DNA of 64,000 nucleotides from Aridibaculum aurantiacum (GCF_017355875.1 NZ_JAFEWC010000001.1:124001-188000), one strand, 5' to 3'. Shown: positions 8,428 through 17,823, counted from the first letter of the stretch. Numbers and translations are program-made. Notes: a model not told the origin generated them from the letters alone.

Positions 8428-10086
8428 ATGAAAAAATTATTAGCAATTGGACTGATGATGGGTTTCGGATTTACACAACTGCAGGCGCAGAGTGTAGAGG
8501 AAGCTCAATCGCATATTTATTACGGAAAATATACCAGCGCAAAAAATACATTGAACCAGGTGCTGGCAAATAAAGCAAAAAATGCTGACGCTATTTATTG
8601 GCTTGGACAAACACACCTGAAAGAAGATGATCTGCAAGCTGCTAAAACAGTATACCAAAATGCAGTACAAAGCGGTATTCAAGCTCCTATACTTACTGTA
8701 GGTCTTGGACATATAGCATTGCTGGAAGGTGATAATGCTAAAGCAAAGCAACTGTTTGAAGAAGCAATCGCCAGCAGTACCAGGAGAAAGAAAGAAGACC
8801 CTGCTATTTTGAATGCAGTAGGTAGGGCAAATGCAGATGGTCCATCTACTGTAGGTGATCCTGCATATGGTATAGCAGTGTTGGAAAGAGCAGCAGCTAT
8901 TGATCCAAACAATGCAGAGACATACATGAACATGGGTATCAACTACCTGAAGATGGGTAACGACAGAGGTGGTGATGCATATGGTGCATTTACAAGTGCA
9001 TTAAGAGTTGATCCTAACCACGCAGCTGCTAAGTACCGGCTGGGAAAGATCTTCCTTACACAAGGCAACAGGGAGAAATTTGAAGGATATTTTATTGGAG
9101 CAACAGAGTCAGATCCTAAATATGCACCTGCATACCTGGAGCTGTACAACTACTACGCTCAGCGTGATGTAAACAAAGCAAAAGAATACCTGGAAAACTA
9201 TATGGCTAACAGTGATAAAGATTGTAACGTAGACTTCTTCTACGCTGACTATCTTTTCCGCGCAGGTAAATACCAGGAATCATTAGATAAGGGTAAGGCT
9301 ATGGCCAACGGTAATTGTAAAGACCTACCTCGTTTGCCGGTATTGTTTGCCTACAACTACGACAGGCTGGGTGATACAGCTAATGCCCGTGCAAGCATAG
9401 AGCAATATTTAGCAAATGCACCAAAGGATAAAGTTCAACCGGATGATTACCTTTTGGCGGCGAATGTGCTGAAGAAAATGCCAGGAAGAGAAGATGCAGC
9501 TATCAATTACCTGAAGGTGGCTATTCAAAACGATACAGTGAAGAGTAACCAATACATGTATATGGATACCATTGCATCGCTATACAAAAAGAAAGGTGAT
9601 TTTGCTAACAGGTTACAGTGGTTGCAGAAGAGCTATGCCTTAAATCCTAGCCCATCTAACCTTGATATTTATAACCTTGGTGATGCAGCACTCCAGGTAG
9701 AGAATTATGACCTTGCAGATAGCATGTTCAACACATATGCTACTAAGTACCCTGAGCAAGTTTATGGTTTTATCGGTTTAGCAAGATCAGCAGTAGCTCG
9801 CGATAAGGATACAACAGCGGGTAGTGCAGTACCAGCAGTACGCCAGTTGATCACATTCCTTGAGAAAGATCCACAAAAGAACAAGAGTATGCTATTGCAG
9901 CAGTACGCATACCTGGTATACGTACAGGCTAATGTGTTTAAAGATTATGCAGCAGCACTGCAAGAGCTTGAAGGAATTCTAAGGGTTGATCCTGAAAATT
10001 CTTATGCTAAACAAACATCTGAACAAATTAAGAAGGTGATGTCAGCCTCCAGCAGGCAGTCGCAGGCATCATCTAAGAAATCATAA
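8428..10086 (+). CDS. Exported tetratricopeptide-repeat protein
   Basis: 552 residues with a signal peptide (MKKLLAIGLMMGFGFTQLQAQS, cleavage after AQA-type site near residue 21). Nearly all the rest is TPR helix pairs, e.g. ADAIYWLGQTHLKEDDLQAA, AETYMNMGINYLKMGNDRGG and AAKYRLGKIFLTQGNREKFE. The C-terminus is a short Ser/Gln/Lys-rich tail. The protein should act in the periplasm as a scaffold; no catalytic motif is seen. A strong terminator 55 bp downstream closes the unit. Confidence 0.85.
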   Translation: MKKLLAIGLMMGFGFTQLQAQSVEEAQSHIYYGKYTSAKNTLNQVLANKAKNADAIYWLGQTHLKEDDLQAAKTVYQNAVQSGIQAPILTVGLGHIALLEGDNAKAKQLFEEAIASSTRRKKEDPAILNAVGRANADGPSTVGDPAYGIAVLERAAAIDPNNAETYMNMGINYLKMGNDRGGDAYGAFTSALRVDPNHAAAKYRLGKIFLTQGNREKFEGYFIGATESDPKYAPAYLELYNYYAQRDVNKAKEYLENYMANSDKDCNVDFFYADYLFRAGKYQESLDKGKAMANGNCKDLPRLPVLFAYNYDRLGDTANARASIEQYLANAPKDKVQPDDYLLAANVLKKMPGREDAAINYLKVAIQNDTVKSNQYMYMDTIASLYKKKGDFANRLQWLQKSYALNPSPSNLDIYNLGDAALQVENYDLADSMFNTYATKYPEQVYGFIGLARSAVARDKDTTAGSAVPAVRQLITFLEKDPQKNKSMLLQQYAYLVYVQANVFKDYAAALQELEGILRVDPENSYAKQTSEQIKKVMSASSRQSQASSKKS

Positions 10087-10141
10087 TAAAGAAGGTTTAT
10101 TCAGTTTTTAGGGTCGTTTTTCATGTTGTCGTTTTTGATGA

Positions 10142-10172
10142 GCAGTTGCCTTTATAGGCAACTGCCTTTTTT
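10142..10172 (+). terminator. Rho-independent terminator of the TPR gene
   Basis: A perfect 10-bp stem, GCAGTTGCCT (10142-10151) with AGGCAACTGC (10156-10165), has a TTAT loop and is followed by a T-rich run. Confidence 0.85.
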
Positions 10173-10216
10173 ACAACTTTTGACTTTAAAAGCTAATTAC
10201 TCCTCAACTATTTTCG

Positions 10217-10251
10217 AAAGCTCCACTGCATTGCAGGGAGCTTTTGTTTTT
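10217..10251 (+). terminator. Second hairpin with T-tract, upstream of paaZ
   Basis: AAAGCTCC (10217-10224) pairs with GGAGCTTT (10236-10243), extended by an inner CTGCA/TGCAG pairing. A T-rich stretch follows. There is no gene between this and the preceding terminator, so it is either a backup terminator or the end of a short untranslated RNA. Confidence 0.6.
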
Positions 10252-10284
10252 TACATACTGTGCAGTTATCTGCACCTTACTTAA

Positions 10285-10292
10285 TAGATTTG
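10285..10292 (+). promoter_or_regulatory. Candidate -7 box for paaZ (TAGATTTG)
   Basis: TAGATTTG fits TAnnTTTG and lies 21 bp before ATG 10314. This also argues against the in-frame GTG at 10260 as the start, since that codon would lie upstream of the promoter. A -33 element is not clear. Confidence 0.45.
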
Positions 10293-10313
10293 CTGACTTA
10301 CAAACGATTGCAC

Positions 10314-12362
10314 ATGCGAAAATTAGAGAACTACGTTTCAGGAAATTGGATAACAGGAGATGGTGACGGCCAGGTATTATATGATGCCGTAAATGGTGAC
10401 CCAATAGCCGCAGCCACTACCAAAGGATTAGACTTTGCAGCCATGCTGGATTATGGTCGTAGAACAGGCGGTCCTGCATTGCGCAAGATGACGTTTCATG
10501 AGCGAGGCAGAATGCTGCGTGCACTGGCCTTGCATCTCACCGAAAAGAAGGAACAATTCTACACCATCAGCTACAAAACAGGCGCTACACGATTAGATAG
10601 TTGGATAGATATAGAAGGTGGAATAGGTAACTTATTTGCCAATGCATCGCTGCGCAGAAAGTTCCCAAATGAACCATTTGCCATAGACGGAGAAGGCCAT
10701 AACCTGAGCAAAGGCGGCAGCTTTATGGGCCAGCATATTCTCGTTCCTAAAGAAGGGATAGCTGTTCATATCAATGCGTTTAATTTTCCTGTGTGGGGTA
10801 TGCTGGAGAAGATAGCTGTGAACCTATTGGCTGGCGTGCCTGCTATTGTAAAGCCAGCTTCTCTTACATCGTATTTAACCGAGGCAGTAGTAAAAGAAAT
10901 TGCTGCATCAGGCATTCTGCCTGAAGGTGCATTGCAACTCATTTGCGGTAGCGCAGGTAATTTACTGGAGCATGTAAACATGCAGGATGTGATCACCTTT
11001 ACTGGTTCAGCCTCTACTGGTTTAATGCTGAAATCGCAGAAGCGTATACTGGAAGAATGTGTGCCGTTCAATATGGAAGCAGACAGCCTGAACTGTATAG
11101 TGCTGGGTGAAGATGTAACACCAGGCATGCCTGAGTGGGACATTTTTATTAAAGAAGTAAGAAAAGAAATGACAGTGAAAGCAGGACAAAAATGTACTGC
11201 TATACGCCGCATTTTTGTTCCGGCTAATAAGCTGGAAGATGTACATATAGCACTGGGTAAAGCACTTAGTCAAACAACTGTAGGAAACCCTACTAACGAG
11301 AAGGTGCGCATGGGTGCACTTGCAGGTAAAGAGCAGGTAGAAGAGGTAAAGAAACATGTGAGAGAGCTGCTGCGTACATCGCAGCTGGTTTATGGAAGCC
11401 TGGATGATGTAGATGTAATAGATGCCGATAAAGAAAAGGGCGCTTTCCTGTCGCCGCTGCTACTGCTCGATGAAAATCCTTTTGATGGAGAAGAAGTACA
11501 TACCATCGAAGCGTTCGGGCCGGTAAGTACGCTCATGCCTTATAATGGAACAGATGAAGCTATTAAACTGGCTAAAATGGGTAAAGGTTCATTGGTTAGT
11601 TCTATCGTGACTGCAGATAACCGTATTGCAAAAGAGTATGTACTGGGAGCTGCTACGCATCATGGTCGTATACTGGTGCTAAACAATGAATGTGCAAAGG
11701 AAAGTACAGGCCATGGAAGCCCGCTGCCTTTGCTGGTGCATGGTGGCCCTGGCCGGGCTGGTAACGGCGAAGAAATGGGTGGCGTACGTGGTGTAAAACA
11801 TTATATGCAACGTGTGGCGGTGCAAGGTTCTCCTTCTACCATTACAGCTATTACAAACGTATACCAGTCCAATGCAAAGCAAACAGAAGATGATGTACAT
11901 CCTTTCCGCAAGCACTTTGAAGACCTGCAGATAGGTGACACTTTAGTAACAGCACGACGCACAGTAACAGAGGCAGATATTGTAAATTTTGCCAACCTCA
12001 GCTGGGATCATTTTTATGCGCATACAGATCATACCTCGCTGGTAGGTACGCTGTTTGAAAAGCCGGTAGCACATGGATACTTTATCATGAGTGCAGCTGC
12101 GGGTCTTTTTGTAGATGCGAAAAAAGGTCCTGTACTGTTGAACTACGGTATTGATGAACTAAGATTTACTAAACCTGTTTATGCAGGTAGCACCATAGGA
12201 GTAAAGCTAACGGTGAAAGAAAAGATAGACCAGGAAAAGCGGGAGCCTGAAGAGATAGCTAAAGGGATTGTGAAATGGTATGTAGAGGTATATGACGAGA
12301 CGAATGAAACGGTTGCTGTTTCTACCATACTAACCATGGTGAAGAAAAGAAACCAGGATTAA
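10314..12362 (+). CDS. paaZ: Bifunctional oxepin-CoA hydrolase / 3-oxo-5,6-dehydrosuberyl-CoA semialdehyde dehydrogenase
   Basis: 682 residues, the length of E. coli PaaZ. It opens the oxepin-CoA ring and oxidises the resulting aldehyde in aerobic phenylacetate breakdown. The N-terminal aldehyde dehydrogenase domain (~1-525) has the catalytic Cys294 (KAGQKCTAIRR) and Glu255 (FNMEADSLN). The C-terminal MaoC/R-hydratase domain (~540-682) has the catalytic Asp and His in NLSWDHFYAHTD. ATG 10314 is chosen because it gives the standard N-terminus and follows the promoter. The epoxidase genes are 20 kb (paaABCD) and 42 kb (paaE) away. A hydratase gene follows on the same strand after 115 bp. Confidence 0.95.
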   Translation: MRKLENYVSGNWITGDGDGQVLYDAVNGDPIAAATTKGLDFAAMLDYGRRTGGPALRKMTFHERGRMLRALALHLTEKKEQFYTISYKTGATRLDSWIDIEGGIGNLFANASLRRKFPNEPFAIDGEGHNLSKGGSFMGQHILVPKEGIAVHINAFNFPVWGMLEKIAVNLLAGVPAIVKPASLTSYLTEAVVKEIAASGILPEGALQLICGSAGNLLEHVNMQDVITFTGSASTGLMLKSQKRILEECVPFNMEADSLNCIVLGEDVTPGMPEWDIFIKEVRKEMTVKAGQKCTAIRRIFVPANKLEDVHIALGKALSQTTVGNPTNEKVRMGALAGKEQVEEVKKHVRELLRTSQLVYGSLDDVDVIDADKEKGAFLSPLLLLDENPFDGEEVHTIEAFGPVSTLMPYNGTDEAIKLAKMGKGSLVSSIVTADNRIAKEYVLGAATHHGRILVLNNECAKESTGHGSPLPLLVHGGPGRAGNGEEMGGVRGVKHYMQRVAVQGSPSTITAITNVYQSNAKQTEDDVHPFRKHFEDLQIGDTLVTARRTVTEADIVNFANLSWDHFYAHTDHTSLVGTLFEKPVAHGYFIMSAAAGLFVDAKKGPVLLNYGIDELRFTKPVYAGSTIGVKLTVKEKIDQEKREPEEIAKGIVKWYVEVYDETNETVAVSTILTMVKKRNQD

Positions 12363-12477
12363 TTCGTTGTGCCAGTTAAGTAATACGAGGTAATAAACTG
12401 CAACTAGTAGATCCACTTTTAAAGAAGTAGATTCACTTATGCTTTTCATACATTAATTCACACCAAAACTTGTCAAT

Positions 12478-13251
12478 ATGATTACAGAATTAAAGGAAGG
12501 CTATGTAAAGACAGAGAGAGAACATGGCATTTCTACCATAGAATTTTTTCACCCGCAGAGCAATTCACTGCCAGGCATGATGCTGGAGAAACTGGCGCAA
12601 ACCATTCACAGCGAATCGCATGATCCTGCTACTAAAGTGATTGTTCTTCGTTCAGCTGGCGACAAAACATTTTGTGCCGGTGCATCATTTGATGAGCTTG
12701 CCGCTATCACAAACGAAAAAGAAGGCTTAGCATTCTTCACTGGCTTTGCAAAAGTCATCAATGCAATGCGCCGGGCGCCGCAGTTCGTCATTGCACGCGT
12801 TCATGGAAAATGTATTGGCGGTGGAGTAGGTTTGGCTGCAGCCGCCGATTATGCTATAGCAGTAGAAGGTGCAGATGTGAAGCTCAGCGAGCTGGCAGTA
12901 GGTATAGGTCCTTTTGTAGTTGGTCCTGCTGTAGAAAGAAAAATTGGTCTTTCTGCTTTTACCCAATTGACCATTGATGCCAGCATGTGGCGATCAGCTG
13001 ACTGGGCAAGACGCAAAGGTTTATATGCTGAGCTTCACCCGGAGAAAGAAGGCATGGAAGATTCTATTAATCGTTTGTCTAATAACCTGGCGCAAAGCAA
13101 TCCTGATGCTATGAAGGAGCTGAAAAAGATATTTTGGAAGGGTACAGAAAATTGGGATGAGTTGCTGGTAGAACGGGCTGCCATCAGTGGCAGGTTAATC
13201 TTAAGTAACCATAGCAGGAACTTCATACAAAAGTTTAAGGAGAAAGTTTAA
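12478..13251 (+). CDS. Enoyl-CoA hydratase/isomerase family (phenylacetate pathway)
   Basis: 257 residues with a crotonase fold. The oxyanion-hole segments are visible as FCAGASFDELAA and CIGGGVGLAAAADYA. The SELAVGIGPFVVGPAVERKIG segment corresponds to the active-site region that carries the catalytic acid in hydratases. Located right after paaZ, it most likely acts as the PaaF or PaaG step. The sequence alone does not separate hydratase from isomerase, so no symbol is given. It ends in a perfect 15-bp terminator shared with the convergent SulP gene. Confidence 0.85.
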   Translation: MITELKEGYVKTEREHGISTIEFFHPQSNSLPGMMLEKLAQTIHSESHDPATKVIVLRSAGDKTFCAGASFDELAAITNEKEGLAFFTGFAKVINAMRRAPQFVIARVHGKCIGGGVGLAAAADYAIAVEGADVKLSELAVGIGPFVVGPAVERKIGLSAFTQLTIDASMWRSADWARRKGLYAELHPEKEGMEDSINRLSNNLAQSNPDAMKELKKIFWKGTENWDELLVERAAISGRLILSNHSRNFIQKFKEKV

Positions 13252-13255
13252 TACA

Positions 13256-13290
13256 TGAAAAAGCCTTTGGATCTCCCAAAGGCTTTTTCA
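13256..13290. terminator. Bidirectional terminator
   Basis: A perfect 15-bp inverted repeat, TGAAAAAGCCTTTGG (13256-13270) and its complement (13276-13290), has a five-base loop and A/T tracts on both sides. It lies between convergent genes and should work both ways. Confidence 0.9.
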
Positions 13291-13308
13291 TTAAATGATG
13301 ATGAGGAT

Positions 13309-14874
13309 TTAATCTTTATTACCATCAGCTGAAGTAAATAACTGATGCATTGGATTATGCGGTGTTTTCTTCACTTCTACGTGTATATCTTTTGCTTTTG
13401 CATTAATGATGAAATTGTTGATCTCTTCAATAATGTCTTTATCAATAAAGTCAGCACGAGTAGCATCAACCACTACAGAACTACCTTCAGGCACAGCATC
13501 AAGCTTGCGTTTGATGATTGGCTTGTTTAGGAAAGAAACGTCTTTACGAAGTCTTACCAGGTAACGGTTATGGTCATTTACCACAAAAACTGATGACCTG
13601 AAATTGCTCCTGATCATAAAGAACAATCCTACACCCAAACCTATGATGATACCAACCAGCAGGTCGGTAAGTAGTATGGCAATGATGGTAACTACAAAAG
13701 GAACAAACTGGTCCCAACCTTTTTTATAATAGTCTTTGAACAAAGAAACTTTAGCCAGTTTATAACCAGTGAAAATTAGAATGGCAGCCAGGGCTGAAAG
13801 TGGTATCAGGTTTAAGATGCGCGGTATAAACATTACCGCTACCAGCATAAACACACCATGAAGAATGGTTGATAGTTTGGTTCGTGCACCAGAAACCACG
13901 TTAGCAGAGCTACGTACAACAACCGATGTAAGTGGTAAACCACCAATCATTCCTGATACAAAATTACCTACGCCTTGTGCTTTTAGCTCACGGTTGGTAG
14001 GTGTTCTTCTACGCAGTGGATCAAGTTTGTCGACCGCTTCTATACTTAGCAAAGTTTCCAAACTTGCAATGATTGCAATGGTACCGGCAGATATCCAGAC
14101 ATCAGGATTAGTAATGTGCTGGAAGCCAGGTAAAGTGAAGAAAGAGATGAATTGCGGCAGGTCTTCTGCCACCATCAGGCTTACCAGGTGCTTTTGCTCC
14201 AGGTTGAAATCAGTAGAGTAAAGTTGAAATGCCTGGTTGAGCAAAACACCTGCTACCACCACTACCAGTGGTCCAGGTATCAGCAACAAGAACTTCTGTT
14301 TCTTGAAAGCTTTTGTTTCCCACAACATAAGGATGAGCAGGGAAACAACACCAATTACAACAGCAGGTGGCGCAATGTAATTGAACATGTTTGCCAGTTC
14401 ACTGAACGTATTCTGTTTATCCAGTTGAAGAAACTTTTCATCGCCGATAAAATCAGCATCGTACCCTACAAGGTGTGGAATTTGTTTTAAGATGAGAATA
14501 AGACCGATTGCGGCCATCATTCCTTTGATAACTGTGTTTGGTACATAATCACCCAATATACCAGCTCTTAAAAATCCAAAGAGGATTTGGAAAGCGCCTG
14601 CCAGTACAACGGCCAATAGAAAAGCGTCAAATACCTTCAGGTTCAGGATAGCTGCAGCTACAATAACAGTAAGTCCTGCAGCGGGTCCACTAACACTCAG
14701 CTGCGAGCCACTTAAAGAGCCTATGACGATACCGCCTACGATACCAGCAATGATACCTGAGAATAAAGGAGCACCTGATCCTAATGCAATTCCCAAACAA
14801 AGTGGTAGCGCTACAAGGAACACAACAATAGAAGCTGGAAAATCAGCTCCAACGTTCCGGAAAAAATTTTTCAT
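13309..14874 (-). CDS. SulP-family anion transporter with C-terminal STAS domain
   Basis: 521 residues. Begins MKNFFRNVGADFPASIVVFL and has the SulP signatures LPLCLGIALGSGAPLFSGII and GSLSGSQLSVSGPAAGLTV. About 12-14 membrane segments end near residue 425. The remaining ~95 residues form a short STAS domain (SSVVVDATRADFIDKDIIEE). The family carries sulfate, bicarbonate or other anions. Short bacteroidete members like this are often proposed as bicarbonate transporters, but no carbonic anhydrase gene lies nearby, so the substrate is open. Confidence 0.9.
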   Translation of the reverse strand: MKNFFRNVGADFPASIVVFLVALPLCLGIALGSGAPLFSGIIAGIVGGIVIGSLSGSQLSVSGPAAGLTVIVAAAILNLKVFDAFLLAVVLAGAFQILFGFLRAGILGDYVPNTVIKGMMAAIGLILILKQIPHLVGYDADFIGDEKFLQLDKQNTFSELANMFNYIAPPAVVIGVVSLLILMLWETKAFKKQKFLLLIPGPLVVVVAGVLLNQAFQLYSTDFNLEQKHLVSLMVAEDLPQFISFFTLPGFQHITNPDVWISAGTIAIIASLETLLSIEAVDKLDPLRRRTPTNRELKAQGVGNFVSGMIGGLPLTSVVVRSSANVVSGARTKLSTILHGVFMLVAVMFIPRILNLIPLSALAAILIFTGYKLAKVSLFKDYYKKGWDQFVPFVVTIIAILLTDLLVGIIIGLGVGLFFMIRSNFRSSVFVVNDHNRYLVRLRKDVSFLNKPIIKRKLDAVPEGSSVVVDATRADFIDKDIIEEINNFIINAKAKDIHVEVKKTPHNPMHQLFTSADGNKD

Positions 14875-14978
14875 GTTAGGTTTATTTCAAAAAAATGATA
14901 AGCCGGGCTGATTATCTACCCGTGCTTGTTGATAATGGTGAAGGATTGAATCTATGGCAATGCAAGTCGGAGAAATAT

Positions 14979-15278
14979 CTACAGGTCTGGAGGAGGAGAA
15001 ACCACATCAATAGAATGGTTGGATGGAATAGTGGAAGATACATGCAGGTGAACCATTGCCATCTGTTCTGTTATCACAGAAATATTAGCATTGGTAACTG
15101 CAGGCAAAAATGGAGAAAGCACCGGTTTCAGGTCGCTTTTACTTCCATCGTTGGTAGTATGAGGAACCTCTTCTGTCCACTGCTCCTGGCTTAGTGTTAT
15201 TCCTATTTGCTTTACAGGAAGCACCTGGATCGTCATGAGCAAACAGAGTAACAAGGATATGAGCCGGAGCATTTTCAT
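14979..15278 (-). CDS. Small exported protein of unknown function
   Basis: 99 residues from ATG 15278 (MKMLRLISLLLCLLMTIQVLPVK, a clear hydrophobic export signal). A TTG-initiated form from 15305 would add nine residues and break the signal. The mature part is short, lacks cysteines and ends in SPPPDL. It sits between the SulP gene (105 bp downstream) and fabG, and a terminator separates it from fabG, so it is its own unit or shares one with the SulP gene. No family recognised. Confidence 0.55.
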   Translation of the reverse strand: MKMLRLISLLLCLLMTIQVLPVKQIGITLSQEQWTEEVPHTTNDGSKSDLKPVLSPFLPAVTNANISVITEQMAMVHLHVSSTIPSNHSIDVVSPPPDL

Positions 15279-15345
15279 AAAGTGGCGAATATAACCTTTA
15301 ACCAATGGTTAAACAACTACTGCAGCGGTAAGCTTAAAATGAAAT

Positions 15346-15370
15346 AAAAAAGCCGGTAATAATACCGGCC
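15346..15370 (-). terminator. Terminator of fabG
   Basis: GCCGGTA (15352-15358) and TACCGGC (15363-15369) form a 7-bp stem. On the minus strand a T-run follows (A-run at 15346-15351 on plus). It ends the fabG transcript. Confidence 0.8.
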
Positions 15371-15435
15371 TTCTACTATTGATAACTAGGCTCTTACAGC
15401 TGTACTTTAAAGCCTTCTTAATGTTTTAAGCACTT

Positions 15436-16185
15436 CTATATATTCAAGCCTCCGCACACGCTTATTACCTGCCCTGTTACATAACTGCTCATGTCGCTTG
15501 CAAGATAAAGGGTGCTATCTGCTATCTCGGCTGCAGTGGCAAAACGTCCCAGAGGAATTTTTTGTAAGAAAGCTTTTGCAGCATCACCTTCCTGCAGGTA
15601 GTGGGTCATGTCCGTTTCTACAAAACCTGGCGCTATTGCATTGCACCTGATGTTGCGGCTACCAAGTTCGTGCGCCATCGATTTTGTAAATCCAATAATA
15701 CCTGCTTTAGATGCCGCATAACTACTTTGGCCTGCATTACCGCGCATACCTATTATTGAACTCATATTTATGATACTTCCTTTGCGGGCTTTCATCATAG
15801 GCTTTATCACCTGCTTGGTCATGTTGAACACACTCTTCAGGTTGATCATCATCACATCATCCCACTGTTCCTGTGTCATACGCAGTAGCAGATTGTCTTT
15901 GCTTATGCCGGCATTGTTCACACATACATCTATCGTATTGAACTCTTTCAGCACATCGTTTACCATTTGCTCGCAATCTTCATATATGCCTGCATTGCTT
16001 TTATATGCTTTCGCATTTACGCCAAAACCTTTCAGTTTGTCTTCCAAAGCCTTTGCTTTTTCATCGCTGCTTACATAGCTGAACGCGATGTGTGCACCTT
16101 GTTCAGCCAGTCTTACAGCTATGGCTTCACCTATACCACGACTGGCACCTGTTACTATGGCAACTTTTCCTTCAAGTAGTTTCAT
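15436..16185 (-). CDS. fabG: 3-oxoacyl-[acyl-carrier-protein] reductase
   Basis: 249 residues, a classical short-chain dehydrogenase. It shows the NADP-binding TGASRGIG near residue 14, NNAG near 92, the catalytic Ser in IINMSSIIG and the Tyr-x3-Lys in SSYAASKAG. The length, the LLRMTQEQWDDVMMINLKSVFNMTK segment and the C-terminus YVTGQVISVCGG are typical of FabG of type II fatty-acid synthesis. No other fab genes are adjacent, so a related SDR reductase with another acyl substrate cannot be excluded. It is 85 bp downstream of the GH3-family gene on the same strand. Confidence 0.85.
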   Translation of the reverse strand: MKLLEGKVAIVTGASRGIGEAIAVRLAEQGAHIAFSYVSSDEKAKALEDKLKGFGVNAKAYKSNAGIYEDCEQMVNDVLKEFNTIDVCVNNAGISKDNLLLRMTQEQWDDVMMINLKSVFNMTKQVIKPMMKARKGSIINMSSIIGMRGNAGQSSYAASKAGIIGFTKSMAHELGSRNIRCNAIAPGFVETDMTHYLQEGDAAKAFLQKIPLGRFATAAEIADSTLYLASDMSSYVTGQVISVCGGLNI

Positions 16186-16270
16186 ACTTCGTTATTTGTG
16201 TTAAGGATGATCTTTATTGATTGCTGGCAAAAGTAAGTGTAATAGCCTTTGAAGAACCATTGCCGCTGCA

Positions 16271-17776
16271 TTACATGTATTGCATGATCTCTTCCAGGTA
16301 CTTCCTGTCGTTGCTTAGGCGAGGGATCTTGTGCTGGCCGCCAAGCTTGCCTTTGGTCTTTAGCCACTGTTCAAAAACACCTTTGGCTACAGCATGTACT
16401 TCAGGCATGCGCAGTGCAATGTCTTTATGACGTTTTGCTTCATAGTCACTGTTCACGCTCTTCAAAGCATTGTCCAATTCATAAGTAAATAGCCCTATAT
16501 CAGATGGAGGATTTTCAAACTCTACCAGCCATTCGTGGCTGCCATTACCTTCTTCGCTGAAGTAGATGGGAGCTGCTGTATAATCATTTACTATAGCGCC
16601 TGTCTTTTCGCAAGCCACAGCTATAGCGCGATCCGAATTATCCACTATCACCTCTTCGCCAAAAGCATTGATAAAATGCTTGAGCCTTCCGGTCACTTTT
16701 ATTTTAAATGGATAAGTACTGGTGAAAGCAATGGTATCGCCCAGCAGGTAACGCCACAGCCCACCATTGGTACTTATGACCATTGCGTAGTTCTTGCCTG
16801 TTTCTACCGCTGCCAATCCAATGGTTTCAGGGTGTGCTTTACCATATTCTTCTACAGGCATGAACTCGTAAAAGATGCCATGCTGTAAAAACAGCAACAT
16901 GCCTTCTTGTGTAGGATCATTTTGCGCAGCAAAAAAGCCTTCGCTTGCATTGTACAGGTCCACGTAATGAATGGGAGCACCAATCAATTTTGCAAACTGT
17001 TCTTTATAAGGCGTAAACGAAACGCCACCATGAATGTATAGTTCCAGGTTAGGCCATACTTCTTTCAAAGTTTGCTTACCTGTTTTTTCAAGTATTCTTT
17101 TTATTAGTACAAGTGTCCATGTAGGTACACCGCTAATGCTGGTAACATTCTCAAGTATGGTAGAATCGGCCAGTCGTTCAATTTTTGATTCCCATTCATC
17201 CATAAGTGCAATGGAAAGATCGGGAGTGCGCAGCCAGTGACCCCAGAAAGGTGTGTTCTGCATAAGCACTGCGCTCAGGTCGCCATACTGGCTTTCTTCG
17301 TTTAGCTTACTTACCTGGTGACTGCCACCTATCACCAATCCTTTTCCTGTAAGCAGATCGCTGTCAGGGTTGAAAGCATAGTAAAGCGTAAGAACATCTT
17401 TAGCGCCTTGGAAATGTGTTTCCTCCAGGCTTTCTTCACTTATAGGAATAAACTTGCTTTTGTCGCTGGTGGTGCCGCTGCTTTTTGCAAACCATGTTAT
17501 AGGTGTATTCCACAAGATGTTTTCTTCGCCATTCATTATTCTTTCTATGTATGGCTTCAGGTCTTCATACTCATGAATGGGTACTGCTTCTTTAAATGTT
17601 TTGATGGTGAACAGAGAATCGAAGCCGTGTTTGCGGCCAAACTCCGTGTACTGTGCAGCAGTGATGAGTTCTTGTAAAACCTCACGTTGCGCCAGCACAG
17701 GGTTCTGTATCCAGTTATCTATTTTTCCCATTCGCAAACGGGCCAAACGCGATATAGCAGGGCTAAGCAGTTTCAT
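16271..17776 (-). CDS. GH3-family (auxin-responsive type) acyl-adenylating enzyme
   Basis: 501 residues of the GH3 auxin-responsive promoter family (not a glycosidase). Family members adenylate a carboxylic acid and join it to an amine. ATP-binding motifs are visible: SSGTTSDKSKFIP near residue 104, YNASEGFFAAQ and WRYLLGDT, then GRLKHFINAFGEEV at the C-terminal-domain hinge. Bacterial members are widespread in Bacteroidota and their substrates are unknown. A perfect 19-bp palindrome lies 24 bp upstream of the start, suggesting specific regulation. Neighbours fabG and an LptB-like ATPase hint at an acyl or lipid substrate. Confidence 0.88.
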   Translation of the reverse strand: MKLLSPAISRLARLRMGKIDNWIQNPVLAQREVLQELITAAQYTEFGRKHGFDSLFTIKTFKEAVPIHEYEDLKPYIERIMNGEENILWNTPITWFAKSSGTTSDKSKFIPISEESLEETHFQGAKDVLTLYYAFNPDSDLLTGKGLVIGGSHQVSKLNEESQYGDLSAVLMQNTPFWGHWLRTPDLSIALMDEWESKIERLADSTILENVTSISGVPTWTLVLIKRILEKTGKQTLKEVWPNLELYIHGGVSFTPYKEQFAKLIGAPIHYVDLYNASEGFFAAQNDPTQEGMLLFLQHGIFYEFMPVEEYGKAHPETIGLAAVETGKNYAMVISTNGGLWRYLLGDTIAFTSTYPFKIKVTGRLKHFINAFGEEVIVDNSDRAIAVACEKTGAIVNDYTAAPIYFSEEGNGSHEWLVEFENPPSDIGLFTYELDNALKSVNSDYEAKRHKDIALRMPEVHAVAKGVFEQWLKTKGKLGGQHKIPRLSNDRKYLEEIMQYM

Positions 17777-17799
17777 GAATTGTATTTGCAGTACGATAC

Positions 17800-17818
17800 G
17801 TTGTTACAATGTAACAAC
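17800..17818. promoter_or_regulatory. Perfect 19-bp palindrome, putative operator
   Basis: GTTGTTACAATGTAACAAC is symmetric about its central base. It lies 24-42 bp upstream of the GH3-family start and just beyond the stop of the ABC ATPase gene. There is no T-run after it on either strand, so an operator is more likely than a terminator. Confidence 0.55.
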
Positions 17819-17823
17819 CATTT

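Noticed and set aside
10260-10313. Longer paaZ start at GTG 10260
   Set aside because: It lies upstream of the -7 box at 10285-10292 and the extra 18 residues are absent from PaaZ proteins.
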